Of a DNA stretch of 6,299 nt, positions 1 through 5,866 are shown one piece after another. A program made the translations under genes and the position numbers. The notes below the pieces were generated by a model that saw only the letters and a program-made list of their open reading frames with translations, made no database searches and was not told the origin of the DNA. Within the stretch, counting starts at the first letter, position 1. Every line of letters begins with the position of its first letter. This DNA comes from Thiohalocapsa sp. (GTDB taxonomy: Bacteria; Pseudomonadota; Gammaproteobacteria; Chromatiales; Chromatiaceae): NCBI RefSeq assembly GCF_019695415.1, contig NZ_JAIFKJ010000235.1:1-6299 (forward strand), read 5' to 3'.

Positions 1-177
1 CTGCTGGCCGCCCGCGTGTCGGAACTTTTTTGACGATTGCCACCACTTGGGATCCGTATGGTCCATAATTACGACGGCTGTTGCTTTTCCGCTGCCTGGG
101 GGCGGTAGGGCATGCTGGGCACACCTCGTCGTGTGTCATTTCCGCGATCATCGTCTGGTTGTGTTGGCTTGGCTGTC
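1..177. other. Upstream spacer of the outer-membrane protein gene
   Basis: No convincing gene lies here. A run of six T (26-31) runs into TTGACG (30-35), a good -35 match, but nothing resembling a -10 lies 16-18 bases downstream. CATAAT at 64-69 is a 5/6 match to a -10 box but lacks a good -35 partner. A promoter for the barrel gene probably lies in this spacer, but I cannot fix its position. The T run could also be the tail of a terminator whose stem lies outside the window. Confidence 0.3.
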
Positions 178-1086
178 ATGTGCATTCGTCCTCTCGGTCT
201 TTCACTGCTTTGCGCGGCCCTGTTCGCTGCCGCCGGCGCCCATGCGCAGCCGCCGGGCCGCGGATTGGGTCTGCAATTGGAGACCGGTTTGGCATTCGGG
301 GCCGACGCTGGGCTCGACAGCGGCGGCGACGTCGGCGTCGATGCCTGGTCGGTGCGTCTGAGCGGGCGGCGTGCCGTCTCCGACAATCTGCGACTCGGGC
401 TCGCGGCCGGATTCGGGGAGCAGCGTTATCGGTTCTCGGGCGACGGCGACTTCACCGGCCTGCGGCCCTGGGGCGATGTGCAGGACGTGCGTGTGAGCGG
501 CTCGCTGTTCTGGGAGCCGACGGACCGCTGGAGCGTGTTTGCCATCCCGACGCTGCGTTGGGATGCCGAGGCCGGCGCCTCCTTGAGCGACGGGCAGATC
601 GCCGGCCTCATCACCGCCGCGAGCTACAAAGTCAATGACCGGCTCAGCATCGGCCCCGGCGTCGGCGTCTTCTCGGAGCTGGAGGACGACACGGACTTCT
701 TTCCCGTCCTCGCTGTGGACTGGCAGATTACGGATCGGCTCAAGCTCCGCACGGGGCGCGGTTTCGGTGCCTCCCGTGGACCCGGCGTCGCCTTCGACTG
801 GGCCGCCACCGCCGATTGGTCCGTCAGCCTCGGCGGGCGCTACGAGAAAGACCGTTTCCGATTGGACGACCATGGCGTGGCACCGGGCGGCATCGGCCAG
901 GCCACGTCCACCCCCATCTACATCGCCGTCACGCGCAAGCTTGGTCGCATCGGGCGTCTTCGGGGCGTCGTCGGCGTGGAGTTGAACGGCTCCATGCGCC
1001 TGGAAGACGCCCAAGGCGACCTGTTGAACCGCAGCGATGTGGAGGATGCGCCCTTTGCCGGCGCGACCTTCGACGTGCGCTTCTGA
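178..1086 (+). CDS. Predicted outer-membrane beta-barrel protein, DUF6268-like
   Basis: 302 residues, predicted to be secreted and inserted in the outer membrane. Residues 1-23 form a classic signal peptide: Arg4, a hydrophobic core (LGLSLLCAALFAAAG), and an AHA|Q cleavage site after residue 23. The mature part alternates polar and hydrophobic residues in amphipathic strands with Gly, Trp and Tyr, as in barrels. It ends in DVRF, the terminal Phe expected for Bam-dependent insertion. A segment around residues 156-190 (GPGVGV, then LEDD, FFPVL, and WQITDRLKL) recalls DUF6268 and other small porin-like barrels; that assignment is from memory. An in-frame ATG at 112 would add 22 residues, but the ATG at 178 puts the signal peptide at the N-terminus. 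Neither start has a strong Shine-Dalgarno site. The substrate is unknown. Confidence 0.8.
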   Translation: MCIRPLGLSLLCAALFAAAGAHAQPPGRGLGLQLETGLAFGADAGLDSGGDVGVDAWSVRLSGRRAVSDNLRLGLAAGFGEQRYRFSGDGDFTGLRPWGDVQDVRVSGSLFWEPTDRWSVFAIPTLRWDAEAGASLSDGQIAGLITAASYKVNDRLSIGPGVGVFSELEDDTDFFPVLAVDWQITDRLKLRTGRGFGASRGPGVAFDWAATADWSVSLGGRYEKDRFRLDDHGVAPGGIGQATSTPIYIAVTRKLGRIGRLRGVVGVELNGSMRLEDAQGDLLNRSDVEDAPFAGATFDVRF

Positions 1087-1244
1087 CAGCGATGGGGTCG
1101 AGGCCCGACACGTCTCCGTCGCCGCGGCCACAGTCGGTGAGATCCAGGGCCAGGCCGACACGAGCCCAATAAATCAGCATCTCCCCAGGCCCTGCCGTCC
1201 CCGCGGGGCTGGGCGCCATGACCCGGCCGTTGCATCGATCCCGG

Positions 1245-1387
1245 CGGGGTCACATCCAGCGCCGAGCGCACCAACGCATAGTCTTTGCCGTGAACGTCGG
1301 TGAGTACGTCCTCAGTCTCGTCCTCGGCGATGCCCAGGGCGGCGAGGGTCTCGCCAGGGAGCTTCAGGCTCGCCTCGACTGCCCCCG
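1245..1387 (-). pseudogene. Possible relic of a Kef-type cation/proton antiporter C-terminus
   Basis: The minus-strand frame here reads GAVEASLKLPGETLAALGI, followed by AEDETEDVLTDVHGKDYALV and RSALDVTP. This resembles the C-terminal tail of Kef/CPA2-type monovalent cation/proton antiporters. In those, a helix of the kind 'EASLxLAxxxLxxLGVP' follows the TrkA-N domain, and an 'EDYALLR'-like stretch comes near the end. Upstream in this frame (above ~1387) the similarity stops abruptly, and no Rossmann fold or membrane segments are present within the window. Downstream the frame continues as unconvincing sequence with no stop nearby. I read it as a 5'-truncated remnant left by a deletion. It could also be a chance resemblance, because the match is from memory and spans under 50 residues. 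Confidence 0.35.
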
Positions 1388-1651
1388 GCGGCGATGAACA
1401 CCGCCGCCAATGGACGATGTAACCATGGGGTGACGGCGCTTCGCCGGGGGCTCGCTGTGGGGCGCCGCCCGATGCCCGGAGCAAGTTGCGGTCACGTCTT
1501 GCGGCGGCTCAGGCGGGCGCCGATGCTTTCGGGTTTGTCCATGCGCCGACGATGGCGCAGAATCGGGCAGATTACCCGAAAAAGAACAGTTGACCGCTTC
1601 AGAGCGTATGCAAATGGCTGTACCGGTTGCGATTGCCACACTGGCTGCATG

Positions 1652-1666
1652 TCACCCACCGGGTGA
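1652..1666. repeat. Short perfect stem-loop (first of three)
   Basis: TCACCC, a 3-base loop ACC, then GGGTGA: a perfect 6-bp stem. There is no T tract, so it is not a convincing intrinsic terminator. It stands 12 bases before a second, larger hairpin. Confidence 0.4.
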
Positions 1667-1678
1667 GCGCCGCTACGG

Positions 1679-1711
1679 CCGCCATGGCGCGCCCCGCATG
1701 GCGCCTGGCGG
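1679..1711. repeat. Strong GC stem-loop with a single bulge (second of three)
   Basis: CCGCCA, a bulged T, and GGCGC pair with GCGCC and TGGCGG across a 10-base loop (1691-1700). This gives an 11-bp, almost entirely GC stem with one bulged base. It is followed by TGTTAAAAC, too poor in T for a good rightward terminator. It could be a weak terminator, part of a structured transcript, or a REP-like unit. No second copy is in the window. Confidence 0.45.
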
Positions 1712-1725
1712 TGTTAAAACTCCCT

Positions 1726-1744
1726 GGAATAGAACGGCTATTCC
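1726..1744. promoter_or_regulatory. 19-bp inverted repeat, possible operator (third stem-loop)
   Basis: GGAATAG, five bases AACGG, then CTATTCC: a perfect 7-bp inverted repeat. It is more AT-rich than its surroundings and lies about 107 bases upstream of the amidotransferase start. Its symmetry and size fit a dimeric repressor or activator site. It could equally fold as an RNA hairpin. I do not recognise it as the consensus of a known regulator. Confidence 0.35.
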
Positions 1745-1850
1745 TCGTCGTTGTGCCTTGCCAGTCACCCTCACCCCATCTAGCGGGCGGGACGCACCCT
1801 GACGACCGTTCAACGACTCTTTTTAGGTTTAAAGCGCGTCCCGACAGCCC

Positions 1851-2747
1851 ATGTGTGAGCTCTTTGCCATGTCCAGCCGTATGCCGGCAACGTTGAGCTT
1901 CTCGCTGGAGCGCTTGGCGCGGCGAGGCGGCGCCGAGGGCCCGCACCGCGACGGTTGGGGCATCGCCTTCTACGAAGGTCCGGACTGCCTGCTCCTACGT
2001 GAGCCGCGACCGGCGAGCGAGAGTCCCTTGATGCAGTTCATGGGGCACCAAGGGCTACGCACGCGCATGGCGCTCTCCCACATTCGGCTCGCCACCTTCG
2101 GTAACCGCTCGCTGCGCAACACCCAGCCGTTTCTGCGCGAGCTCGGCGGACGCATGCACGTTTTTGCCCACAATGGCGATCTGCCCGCGCTCCTGAACAC
2201 GGCGGACGATCCTCAGGCACCTTTCCGCCCCGTGGGCGAGACGGACTCCGAGCGGGTATTCTGCGACCTGCTGACACGGCTCGCGCCACTGTGGCGAGAT
2301 GCAGGTGACGCCGTGCCTGCGCTTGCCGATCGGCTTGCCGTCATCGGTGCGCATGCCGCGGACTTGCGGCGGCTCGGGACGGCCAACTTCCTCTACGCGG
2401 ACGGGGACGCCCTCTTCGTGCATGCCGACCGGCGCACGCAGTTGGACGGGCGCATCCGCCCGCCCGGGCTCTATCTGCTGCAGCGTTGCTGCTGGCGCTC
2501 GGCGCCGGAGCTCGCCGACAGCGGCGTGGAGCTTCAGAGTGTACGGCAGGACGTGGCCCTGGTTGCCAGTGCACCGCTGACCGACGAGCTCTGGCAACCT
2601 CTCGGCGAAGGCGATCTCATCGCCCTCGCCGATGGCTGCTGCTATAACGCCGCAGGCATGCTGAGCCCGCCGGAGCAGGTGGCAGACCCCGCGCCGAGCC
2701 AGCGCCCATCAGCCGCCGGCCGCAGCGTCTCCGGCGTCGGCTGCTGA
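1851..2747 (+). CDS. yafJ: Class II glutamine amidotransferase, YafJ type
   Basis: 298 residues, cytosolic. Family members have the N-terminal nucleophile (Ntn) fold, which releases ammonia from glutamine; the acceptor for YafJ-type proteins is not established. Cys2 becomes the nucleophile once Met1 is removed, so the ATG followed by TGT fixes the start. No Shine-Dalgarno site precedes it. Other hallmarks in order are HRDGWGIAF (32-40), SHIRLAT (76-82, Arg79 for the glutamine carboxylate), AHNGDL (106-111, Asn108-Gly109 oxyanion site) and ETDSERVF (130-137, Asp132). NFLYADGDALFVHADRR (179-195) is typical of the YafJ/GATase_4 family. The catalytic domain seems to end near residue 268. The last ~25 residues are a Pro/Ser/Ala-rich tail ending in Cys that looks non-conserved. 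No synthase domain is fused, and no partner subunit lies next door. The catalytic residues are intact, so it should be active. Confidence 0.9.
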   Translation: MCELFAMSSRMPATLSFSLERLARRGGAEGPHRDGWGIAFYEGPDCLLLREPRPASESPLMQFMGHQGLRTRMALSHIRLATFGNRSLRNTQPFLRELGGRMHVFAHNGDLPALLNTADDPQAPFRPVGETDSERVFCDLLTRLAPLWRDAGDAVPALADRLAVIGAHAADLRRLGTANFLYADGDALFVHADRRTQLDGRIRPPGLYLLQRCCWRSAPELADSGVELQSVRQDVALVASAPLTDELWQPLGEGDLIALADGCCYNAAGMLSPPEQVADPAPSQRPSAAGRSVSGVGC

Positions 2748-2760
2748 TTGCGCCGCGCCC

Positions 2761-2973
2761 TTACTCCTCGGTGATGATGAGCTCGGGGTAGAAGGTCTTG
2801 TCCGGCTCCTTGGCGGCCAGCTCGCGGGCCTTGGCCTCAGCCTCGCCATAGCTCATCTCGCCGTCGAGGTGGCCCTTTTCGAACTTGGCTTTGCTCCGCC
2901 AGCCCACCCGGTAGCCGGGGTCCTCGGCGCGCTTCCACAGTGGGTCGCCCTTGGTTTTCAAAACCGTTGCCAT
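2761..2973 (-). CDS. Small charged protein of unknown function (70 residues)
   Basis: I do not recognise a named family. The protein is soluble and highly charged, with many Lys and Glu, and has no signal peptide, membrane segment or cysteine. The N-terminal half carries aromatic and basic residues (PLWKR, GYRVGWRSK). Residues 42-58 (YGEAEAKARELAAKEPD) form a likely amphipathic helix, followed by a strand-like TFYPELIITEE at the C-terminus, so a small helix-strand fold is plausible. The start is well supported: GAGGAA (2981-2986 on the plus strand as ttcctc) lies 7 bases before the ATG. It lies 108 bases downstream of the DsrC-like gene on the same strand and converges on the amidotransferase gene with only 13 bases between the stop codons. 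Coding status is likely because of the good ribosome site and the sensible protein composition. Confidence 0.7.
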   Translation of the reverse strand: MATVLKTKGDPLWKRAEDPGYRVGWRSKAKFEKGHLDGEMSYGEAEAKARELAAKEPDKTFYPELIITEE

Positions 2974-3081
2974 TGGTTGTTTCCTCGTCGATTCGTCTTG
3001 TGATCGCAGTGTAGTCGCCGGGGTTCATGCGTGACCCGCGGCGCGCCCAGAAACCTGATGGAGCCCTCGGCGGGCAGTCGC

Positions 3082-3378
3082 TCAGACGCAGCCTGTGGGT
3101 TTGGGCAGACCGCCCCATTTGCAGATGAGCTTCATCGGACCCTTCTTGAAGATGCCGTACAGCTCTTTGGTGCTGACGCCCTGCTTCTTGGCGAAGATGC
3201 GGATGGGCGGCACCACGCCGTCATTGTCGTACATGGCGCGGGCCTCGCGGATGAAATCCATCACCTGCTCGGTCATCTCGAACTCGTCCTCTTGGGCGAG
3301 CTCCTGTGCCAGTTCTTCTGTCCAGTCGTCGCGGTTGACGAGAAACCCCTCGCCGTCTACCGGTACGCTGAGAGACAT
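3082..3378 (-). CDS. DsrC/TusE-family sulfur-carrier protein, divergent
   Basis: 98 residues, cytosolic. Family members carry sulfur on a cysteine of a flexible C-terminal arm: DsrC in dissimilatory sulfur metabolism, TusE in tRNA 2-thiouridine synthesis. The C-terminus reads LICKWGGLPKPTGCV, with Cys97 penultimate and Cys86 eleven residues before it. Both redox cysteines of true DsrC are therefore present, whereas TusE keeps only the last. The start (MSLSVPVDGEGFLVNRDDW) is fixed by a perfect AGGAGG (3386-3391 on the plus strand) seven bases upstream; the frame stays open 73 codons further but into the neighbour. Two oddities: the usual EHW after the Leu-Thr motif is replaced (MTEQVMDFI), and the loop between the 'PxxRxxxK' helix and the 'LYxxF' helix is about ten residues shorter than I recall for DsrC and TusE. 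No dsrAB or tusBCD genes are nearby, so this is probably a stand-alone paralogue. Confidence 0.88.
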   Translation of the reverse strand: MSLSVPVDGEGFLVNRDDWTEELAQELAQEDEFEMTEQVMDFIREARAMYDNDGVVPPIRIFAKKQGVSTKELYGIFKKGPMKLICKWGGLPKPTGCV

Positions 3379-3385
3379 CGCGATA

Positions 3386-3391
3386 CCTCCT
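3386..3391 (-). promoter_or_regulatory. Perfect Shine-Dalgarno site for the DsrC-like gene
   Basis: AGGAGG on the minus strand, 7 bases before the ATG at 3378. It is the best ribosome site in the window and decides the start over the longer open frame that begins at 3597. It suggests efficient translation. Confidence 0.8.
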
Positions 3392-3429
3392 GCTGTAGGT
3401 GTGGCGGGCGCTTTGCTGGGCGCCCAGGG

Positions 3430-3459
3430 ATGATAGCCTCGCACTGCACGGGGTTGCGA
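3430..3459 (-). promoter_or_regulatory. Candidate promoter of the DsrC-like gene
   Basis: On the minus strand, TATCAT (3430-3435) matches five of six bases of a sigma-70 -10 box. TCGCAA (3454-3459) is a weak -35 with an 18-base spacer. Transcription would start near 3423 and give a leader of about 45 bases. It fits the idea that this gene is expressed separately from the DUF3050 gene upstream. Confidence 0.35.
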
Positions 3460-3472
3460 GGGCGGGAATCTA

Positions 3473-3488
3473 GCTCTTTTCCAAGAGC
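3473..3488 (-). terminator. Weak stem-loop after the DUF3050 gene
   Basis: GCTCTT, a four-base loop, then AAGAGC: a perfect 6-bp stem 50 bases past the DUF3050 stop and before the candidate DsrC-like promoter. The position suits a terminator, but there is no T tract after it on the minus strand, so any termination activity is doubtful. Confidence 0.25.
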
Positions 3489-3538
3489 GCGCGATGCCGG
3501 CCACCAGCGGGCGGTATGCGCCGTCATGCGCTTGATGC

Positions 3539-4312
3539 TCAGCCGCGCGCTGCACGCACGGCGTCCAGCACCCCGTCCCAGAGCCGAATGCGCGCACAAA
3601 CGGCCTCCTCGGCGGCGGTGGCGGCCTCTTCCAGGCGCTTCGGGTCGTCGCCGCAGAGGGTATCCAGCAGCCGCAGGGACAATGGCCCGTGAAAGTCCTC
3701 GTCCAGGTGCACGTGACGGGTCAAGTATCGGTGGAAGGTGGGGGCTTGGTCGGCGCCGACACCAGCACTTGCGAGCAGGCGCCGGAACATGTCGGGAATG
3801 ATGCGCTCACGGCCTACCGCCAGCGCCGCGGCGGCGGCGTGTGGCTTGTCCTCGCGGATGAAGCAGAAGCTGGTCTCGGTGAAGTAGCGCGCCGGCACGG
3901 GCGTGGTGTCAGCGTACAGGGCGGCGTCGAGGCCGTCGCGCTGCACGATCTCCAAAAAGCGCCGGGGTGCATCGGCGTCGGCGCCGATCTCCGCCATGGC
4001 CTTGAGATAGAGCTGGAAGTGGCTGCTGTACTCGGTGCCAGCGTCCGTGGAGAAGGCGTCGGACTCCTCTTCCAGCACCAGCTGGTTGATGAAGTAGGCC
4101 ACCGCCGGATCCGCGGGGGGCATCCAGGGTGTGCTGGTGGGGGCGACTGTGTGCTGGAGATACTTGATCAGCGACATGAAGTCCCAGACGGCGTAGACGT
4201 GATGGGACATGAACACCCGCAGATCCGCGAGGTCGGTGACTTCCGCGTAGACCGGATGCGCGTTCAGCTCACGTTGCAGGTCTTCGATGGGGGCGAGGTC
4301 CGGGGTGGCCAT
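3539..4312 (-). CDS. DUF3050 protein, haem-oxygenase-like fold, putative metal enzyme
   Basis: 257 residues, soluble, mainly helical; no signal peptide. The stretch SHHVYAVWDFMSLIKYLQ (36-53) is the signature of DUF3050 in the haem-oxygenase/TenA-like fold. Residues in ligand-like places are His37/38, Glu81-83 in NQLVLEEESD, His98 in EYSSHFQLY, and the triad His200, Asp204, His208 in RHVHLDEDFHGPLSL. A Glu...His pair plus an HxxxD...H helix is how haem-oxygenase-like diiron oxidases (the SznF, UndA and CADD group) bind metal. A metal-dependent oxidase is therefore a reasonable inference, but no reaction is established for DUF3050 as far as I know. The start is supported by GAGGA (4320-4324) seven bases upstream. 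The stop is 160 bases from the start of the DsrC-like gene. Length is normal for the family and no key residue appears lost. Confidence 0.85.
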   Translation of the reverse strand: MATPDLAPIEDLQRELNAHPVYAEVTDLADLRVFMSHHVYAVWDFMSLIKYLQHTVAPTSTPWMPPADPAVAYFINQLVLEEESDAFSTDAGTEYSSHFQLYLKAMAEIGADADAPRRFLEIVQRDGLDAALYADTTPVPARYFTETSFCFIREDKPHAAAAALAVGRERIIPDMFRRLLASAGVGADQAPTFHRYLTRHVHLDEDFHGPLSLRLLDTLCGDDPKRLEEAATAAEEAVCARIRLWDGVLDAVRAARG

Positions 4313-4333
4313 GCTGCTGTCCTCGTGTTGCGT

Positions 4334-4354
4334 TGACCGGCCCTTTGGCGGTCA
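4334..4354. repeat. Bulged hairpin upstream of the DUF3050 gene
   Basis: TGACCG, a bulged G, then CC pair with GG and CGGTCA around a CTTT loop, giving 8 bp. It ends 21 bases before the DUF3050 start and 10 bases above its ribosome site. A second, smaller inverted repeat (TCACC-CGT-GGTGA, 4352-4364) overlaps its edge, so the two would be mutually exclusive structures. It may be an operator or leader hairpin. Confidence 0.3.
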
Positions 4355-4468
4355 CCCGTGGTGAGCGTTAAGTGGGGTCAACGCCCCGCCTCAGGCAATG
4401 CCGCTGCGCTGGGCCATCCGCCATCTTGCGCGGTGCCCCACGCCAGTTCAAGGCGCCATTGCAGTGTG

Positions 4469-5866
4469 TCAGTTGATGCGGAACACAATGGGCACCTGCA
4501 CCGTCCAGCGGTTGCGGCCAATGACGGCTGGAATGGGCTCGAATCTGGCCAACCGTTGCACCGTGCGCTGCGCGGCATCATCCAGATTTGCGGCCCCCGC
4601 GCTTTCGCTCACACGGATGCCGCTGAAGGCGCCGCCGGCATCGATGGTGAACTGCACTTTAGTCGTACCTTCGAGCCCCCGGCGGCGCGCGGCGGGTGGG
4701 TAGTAACGCTCGCGCGCAAGTGCCCGCTGGAGCGCGGCCAAATAGCGGCGCTCGGCCTTGCCGCGGGCAGTGGCGTCTGTGGGCGCGTTGCTGCGGTTGC
4801 CTTTGCGCGCGGCGCTCGACCGTGTTGCTGCGGCACGCCGTGAGCCGGCATCGCCGTCCGCTCGACCATTGCGCCCCGCGGTGCGGCCGGTGACGATTTC
4901 AGCGTCCAGAGCAGCCAGGCCCGCTCGTGTGTCGTCCGCCGACTGCGGCACAATGGACGCCGGCGGCGCGGTGGATTCCCGATCAGCGCGCCGGCGCGCC
5001 GCAGCGATCTCCGCGTCCAGGGCCGCAAGCCCGGAGCGCTCAGGTGGCTGATGCTGGCCCTCTGGTTCGGCTCGGGCAGCGGCATCCACAACGGCCTGCG
5101 CCCGGCGGGCGGCAGCGATCTCGGCGTCCAGCGCGGCGAGCCCCGAAAGCTCGGCCCCGGGTAGGGCGGCCGGATCAGCCAGCACGGGCAGTGGCTCGCG
5201 CAGCCGTGGCTTCGGGGGCGCTGATTTGGCGGCTCGCGCCGGCTTAGCGGCGGCAGCGGTGTCGGATGCGGGCTTCGCCAACGCGGACGGTCGCTTGGGA
5301 GGCGCCTGCGGCGGGCTGCTCCAATGCGCGGGGCTGCTGCTTGGAGGGGTCTGCGGCCCCTGACGCGGAGGCGTTGGCGCAGCCAAGTCACGCGAGAGCG
5401 GCGGCGGTGTGGGCGGCGCCGCCAACTGCTCGGCGAGAGCGTCTGCGCTGGGCGTCGGGGGCGGCTGCAGGGCCTGTTCCACCTCAGCACGCGGGAGGGC
5501 CTGGGGCTCCGAAGCGGCCTTATTCACAGTCTGGTGCTGGTTTTCGCTCGTTACCGGTGCCGGCGTCGTCACCGCGAGATCCGCCGGCTGCAGCGCAGCG
5601 GCTGTTGCTTTGGTCGGCATCCCACCCGCATCGAGCGCATCTGAGCCGTCCGCAAGGGTCGCGACACTGAAGACGGTCAGCGGCACCGCAGCCTCCGCGT
5701 CCCTCGTCACCGGCGGCCAGTGCAGCCAGCGCGCCGCCATCAGCACGCCGACGTGAATGCCAAGCGACAAGGCGACGGCCACCACCCAAAACCTCTGCGG
5801 GCGCGTGGCCACAGCGGCCTGCGCGCCAGCATGAGCCGACGCCGGTGAGAACGTCTGCTCGGACAC
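4469..5866 (-). CDS. TonB-like energy transducer with repeat-bearing periplasmic linker
   Basis: About 465 residues if it starts at the GTG at 5866. TonB proteins sit in the inner membrane with ExbB/ExbD and pass proton-motive energy to outer-membrane receptors. Residues 1-26 are cytoplasmic, and 27-46 (FWVVAVALSLGIHVGVLMAA) are the membrane anchor with a His, as in TonB. About 130-220 is a Pro/Ala/Lys-rich spacer. About 240-335 carries GLAALDAEI three times at exact 37-residue steps. About 372-465 is the TonB C-terminal domain, with YYPPAARRRGLEG, VQFTIDAGG, VSES, LDDAAQRTV and FEPIP. It is nearly twice the length of E. coli TonB. The frame stays open to a GTG at 6079 (536 residues), and no start has a clear ribosome site; 5866 was chosen because it gives a normal short cytoplasmic tail beginning MSEQTF. 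No exbB, exbD or receptor gene is in the window. Confidence 0.85.
   Translation of the reverse strand: MSEQTFSPASAHAGAQAAVATRPQRFWVVAVALSLGIHVGVLMAARWLHWPPVTRDAEAAVPLTVFSVATLADGSDALDAGGMPTKATAAALQPADLAVTTPAPVTSENQHQTVNKAASEPQALPRAEVEQALQPPPTPSADALAEQLAAPPTPPPLSRDLAAPTPPRQGPQTPPSSSPAHWSSPPQAPPKRPSALAKPASDTAAAAKPARAAKSAPPKPRLREPLPVLADPAALPGAELSGLAALDAEIAAARRAQAVVDAAARAEPEGQHQPPERSGLAALDAEIAAARRRADRESTAPPASIVPQSADDTRAGLAALDAEIVTGRTAGRNGRADGDAGSRRAAATRSSAARKGNRSNAPTDATARGKAERRYLAALQRALARERYYPPAARRRGLEGTTKVQFTIDAGGAFSGIRVSESAGAANLDDAAQRTVQRLARFEPIPAVIGRNRWTVQVPIVFRIN
4895..5143 (-). repeat. Three 37-codon tandem repeats in the TonB linker
   Basis: GLAALDAEI is encoded at 5117-5143, 5006-5032 and 4895-4921, each exactly 111 bases apart. 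The first two copies extend to IAAARR, the third diverges to IVTGR. DNA of the three cores differs at several third positions, so the protein sequence has been kept while the codons drifted. The rest of each unit is poorly conserved and rich in Ala, Arg, Glu and Pro. Confidence 0.85.

Larger units (their letters stand above)
1087..1850. other. Long region without an intact gene, holding a relic and stem-loops
   Basis: This 764-base stretch separates the barrel gene from the amidotransferase gene. Open frames exist on both strands, but they read as GC-rich shadows rich in Arg, Pro and Ala. The exception is about 1245-1387 on the minus strand, which resembles an antiporter tail and is listed separately. 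From about 1390 to 1620 I see nothing recognisable. From 1652 to 1744 there are three stem-loops, and from 1815 to 1833 an AT-rich island just before the next gene. No tRNA-like cloverleaf was found. Confidence 0.6.

Noticed and set aside
26..31. Run of six T as an intrinsic terminator
   Set aside because: No adequate GC stem is visible in the 25 bases available before it; the window edge prevents a firm judgement.
202..1161. Minus-strand open frame of 319 codons opposite the barrel gene
   Set aside because: It is antisense to a gene with a signal peptide and barrel C-terminus. Its composition is that of a GC-rich shadow, and it has no recognisable domain.
3379..3597. 73-codon N-terminal extension of the DsrC-like frame
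   Set aside because: A perfect AGGAGG sits before the internal ATG at 3378. The extension overlaps the DUF3050 gene and is unlike any DsrC N-terminus.
3031..3801. Plus-strand open frame of 256 codons across the DsrC-like gene
   Set aside because: It covers the DsrC-like gene, the intergenic gap and the end of the DUF3050 gene on the opposite strand. The second half is Arg/Pro/Ala-rich filler.
3689..4336. Plus-strand open frame of 215 codons opposite the DUF3050 gene
   Set aside because: It lies fully antisense to a clear DUF3050 protein with conserved motifs. The Gly/Val-rich translation with many His is a complement artefact.
4609..5490. Second minus-strand open frame of 293 codons within the TonB-like gene
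   Set aside because: It is out of frame with the TonB C-terminal domain and translates to an Arg/Pro-rich sequence typical of a shifted GC-rich frame.
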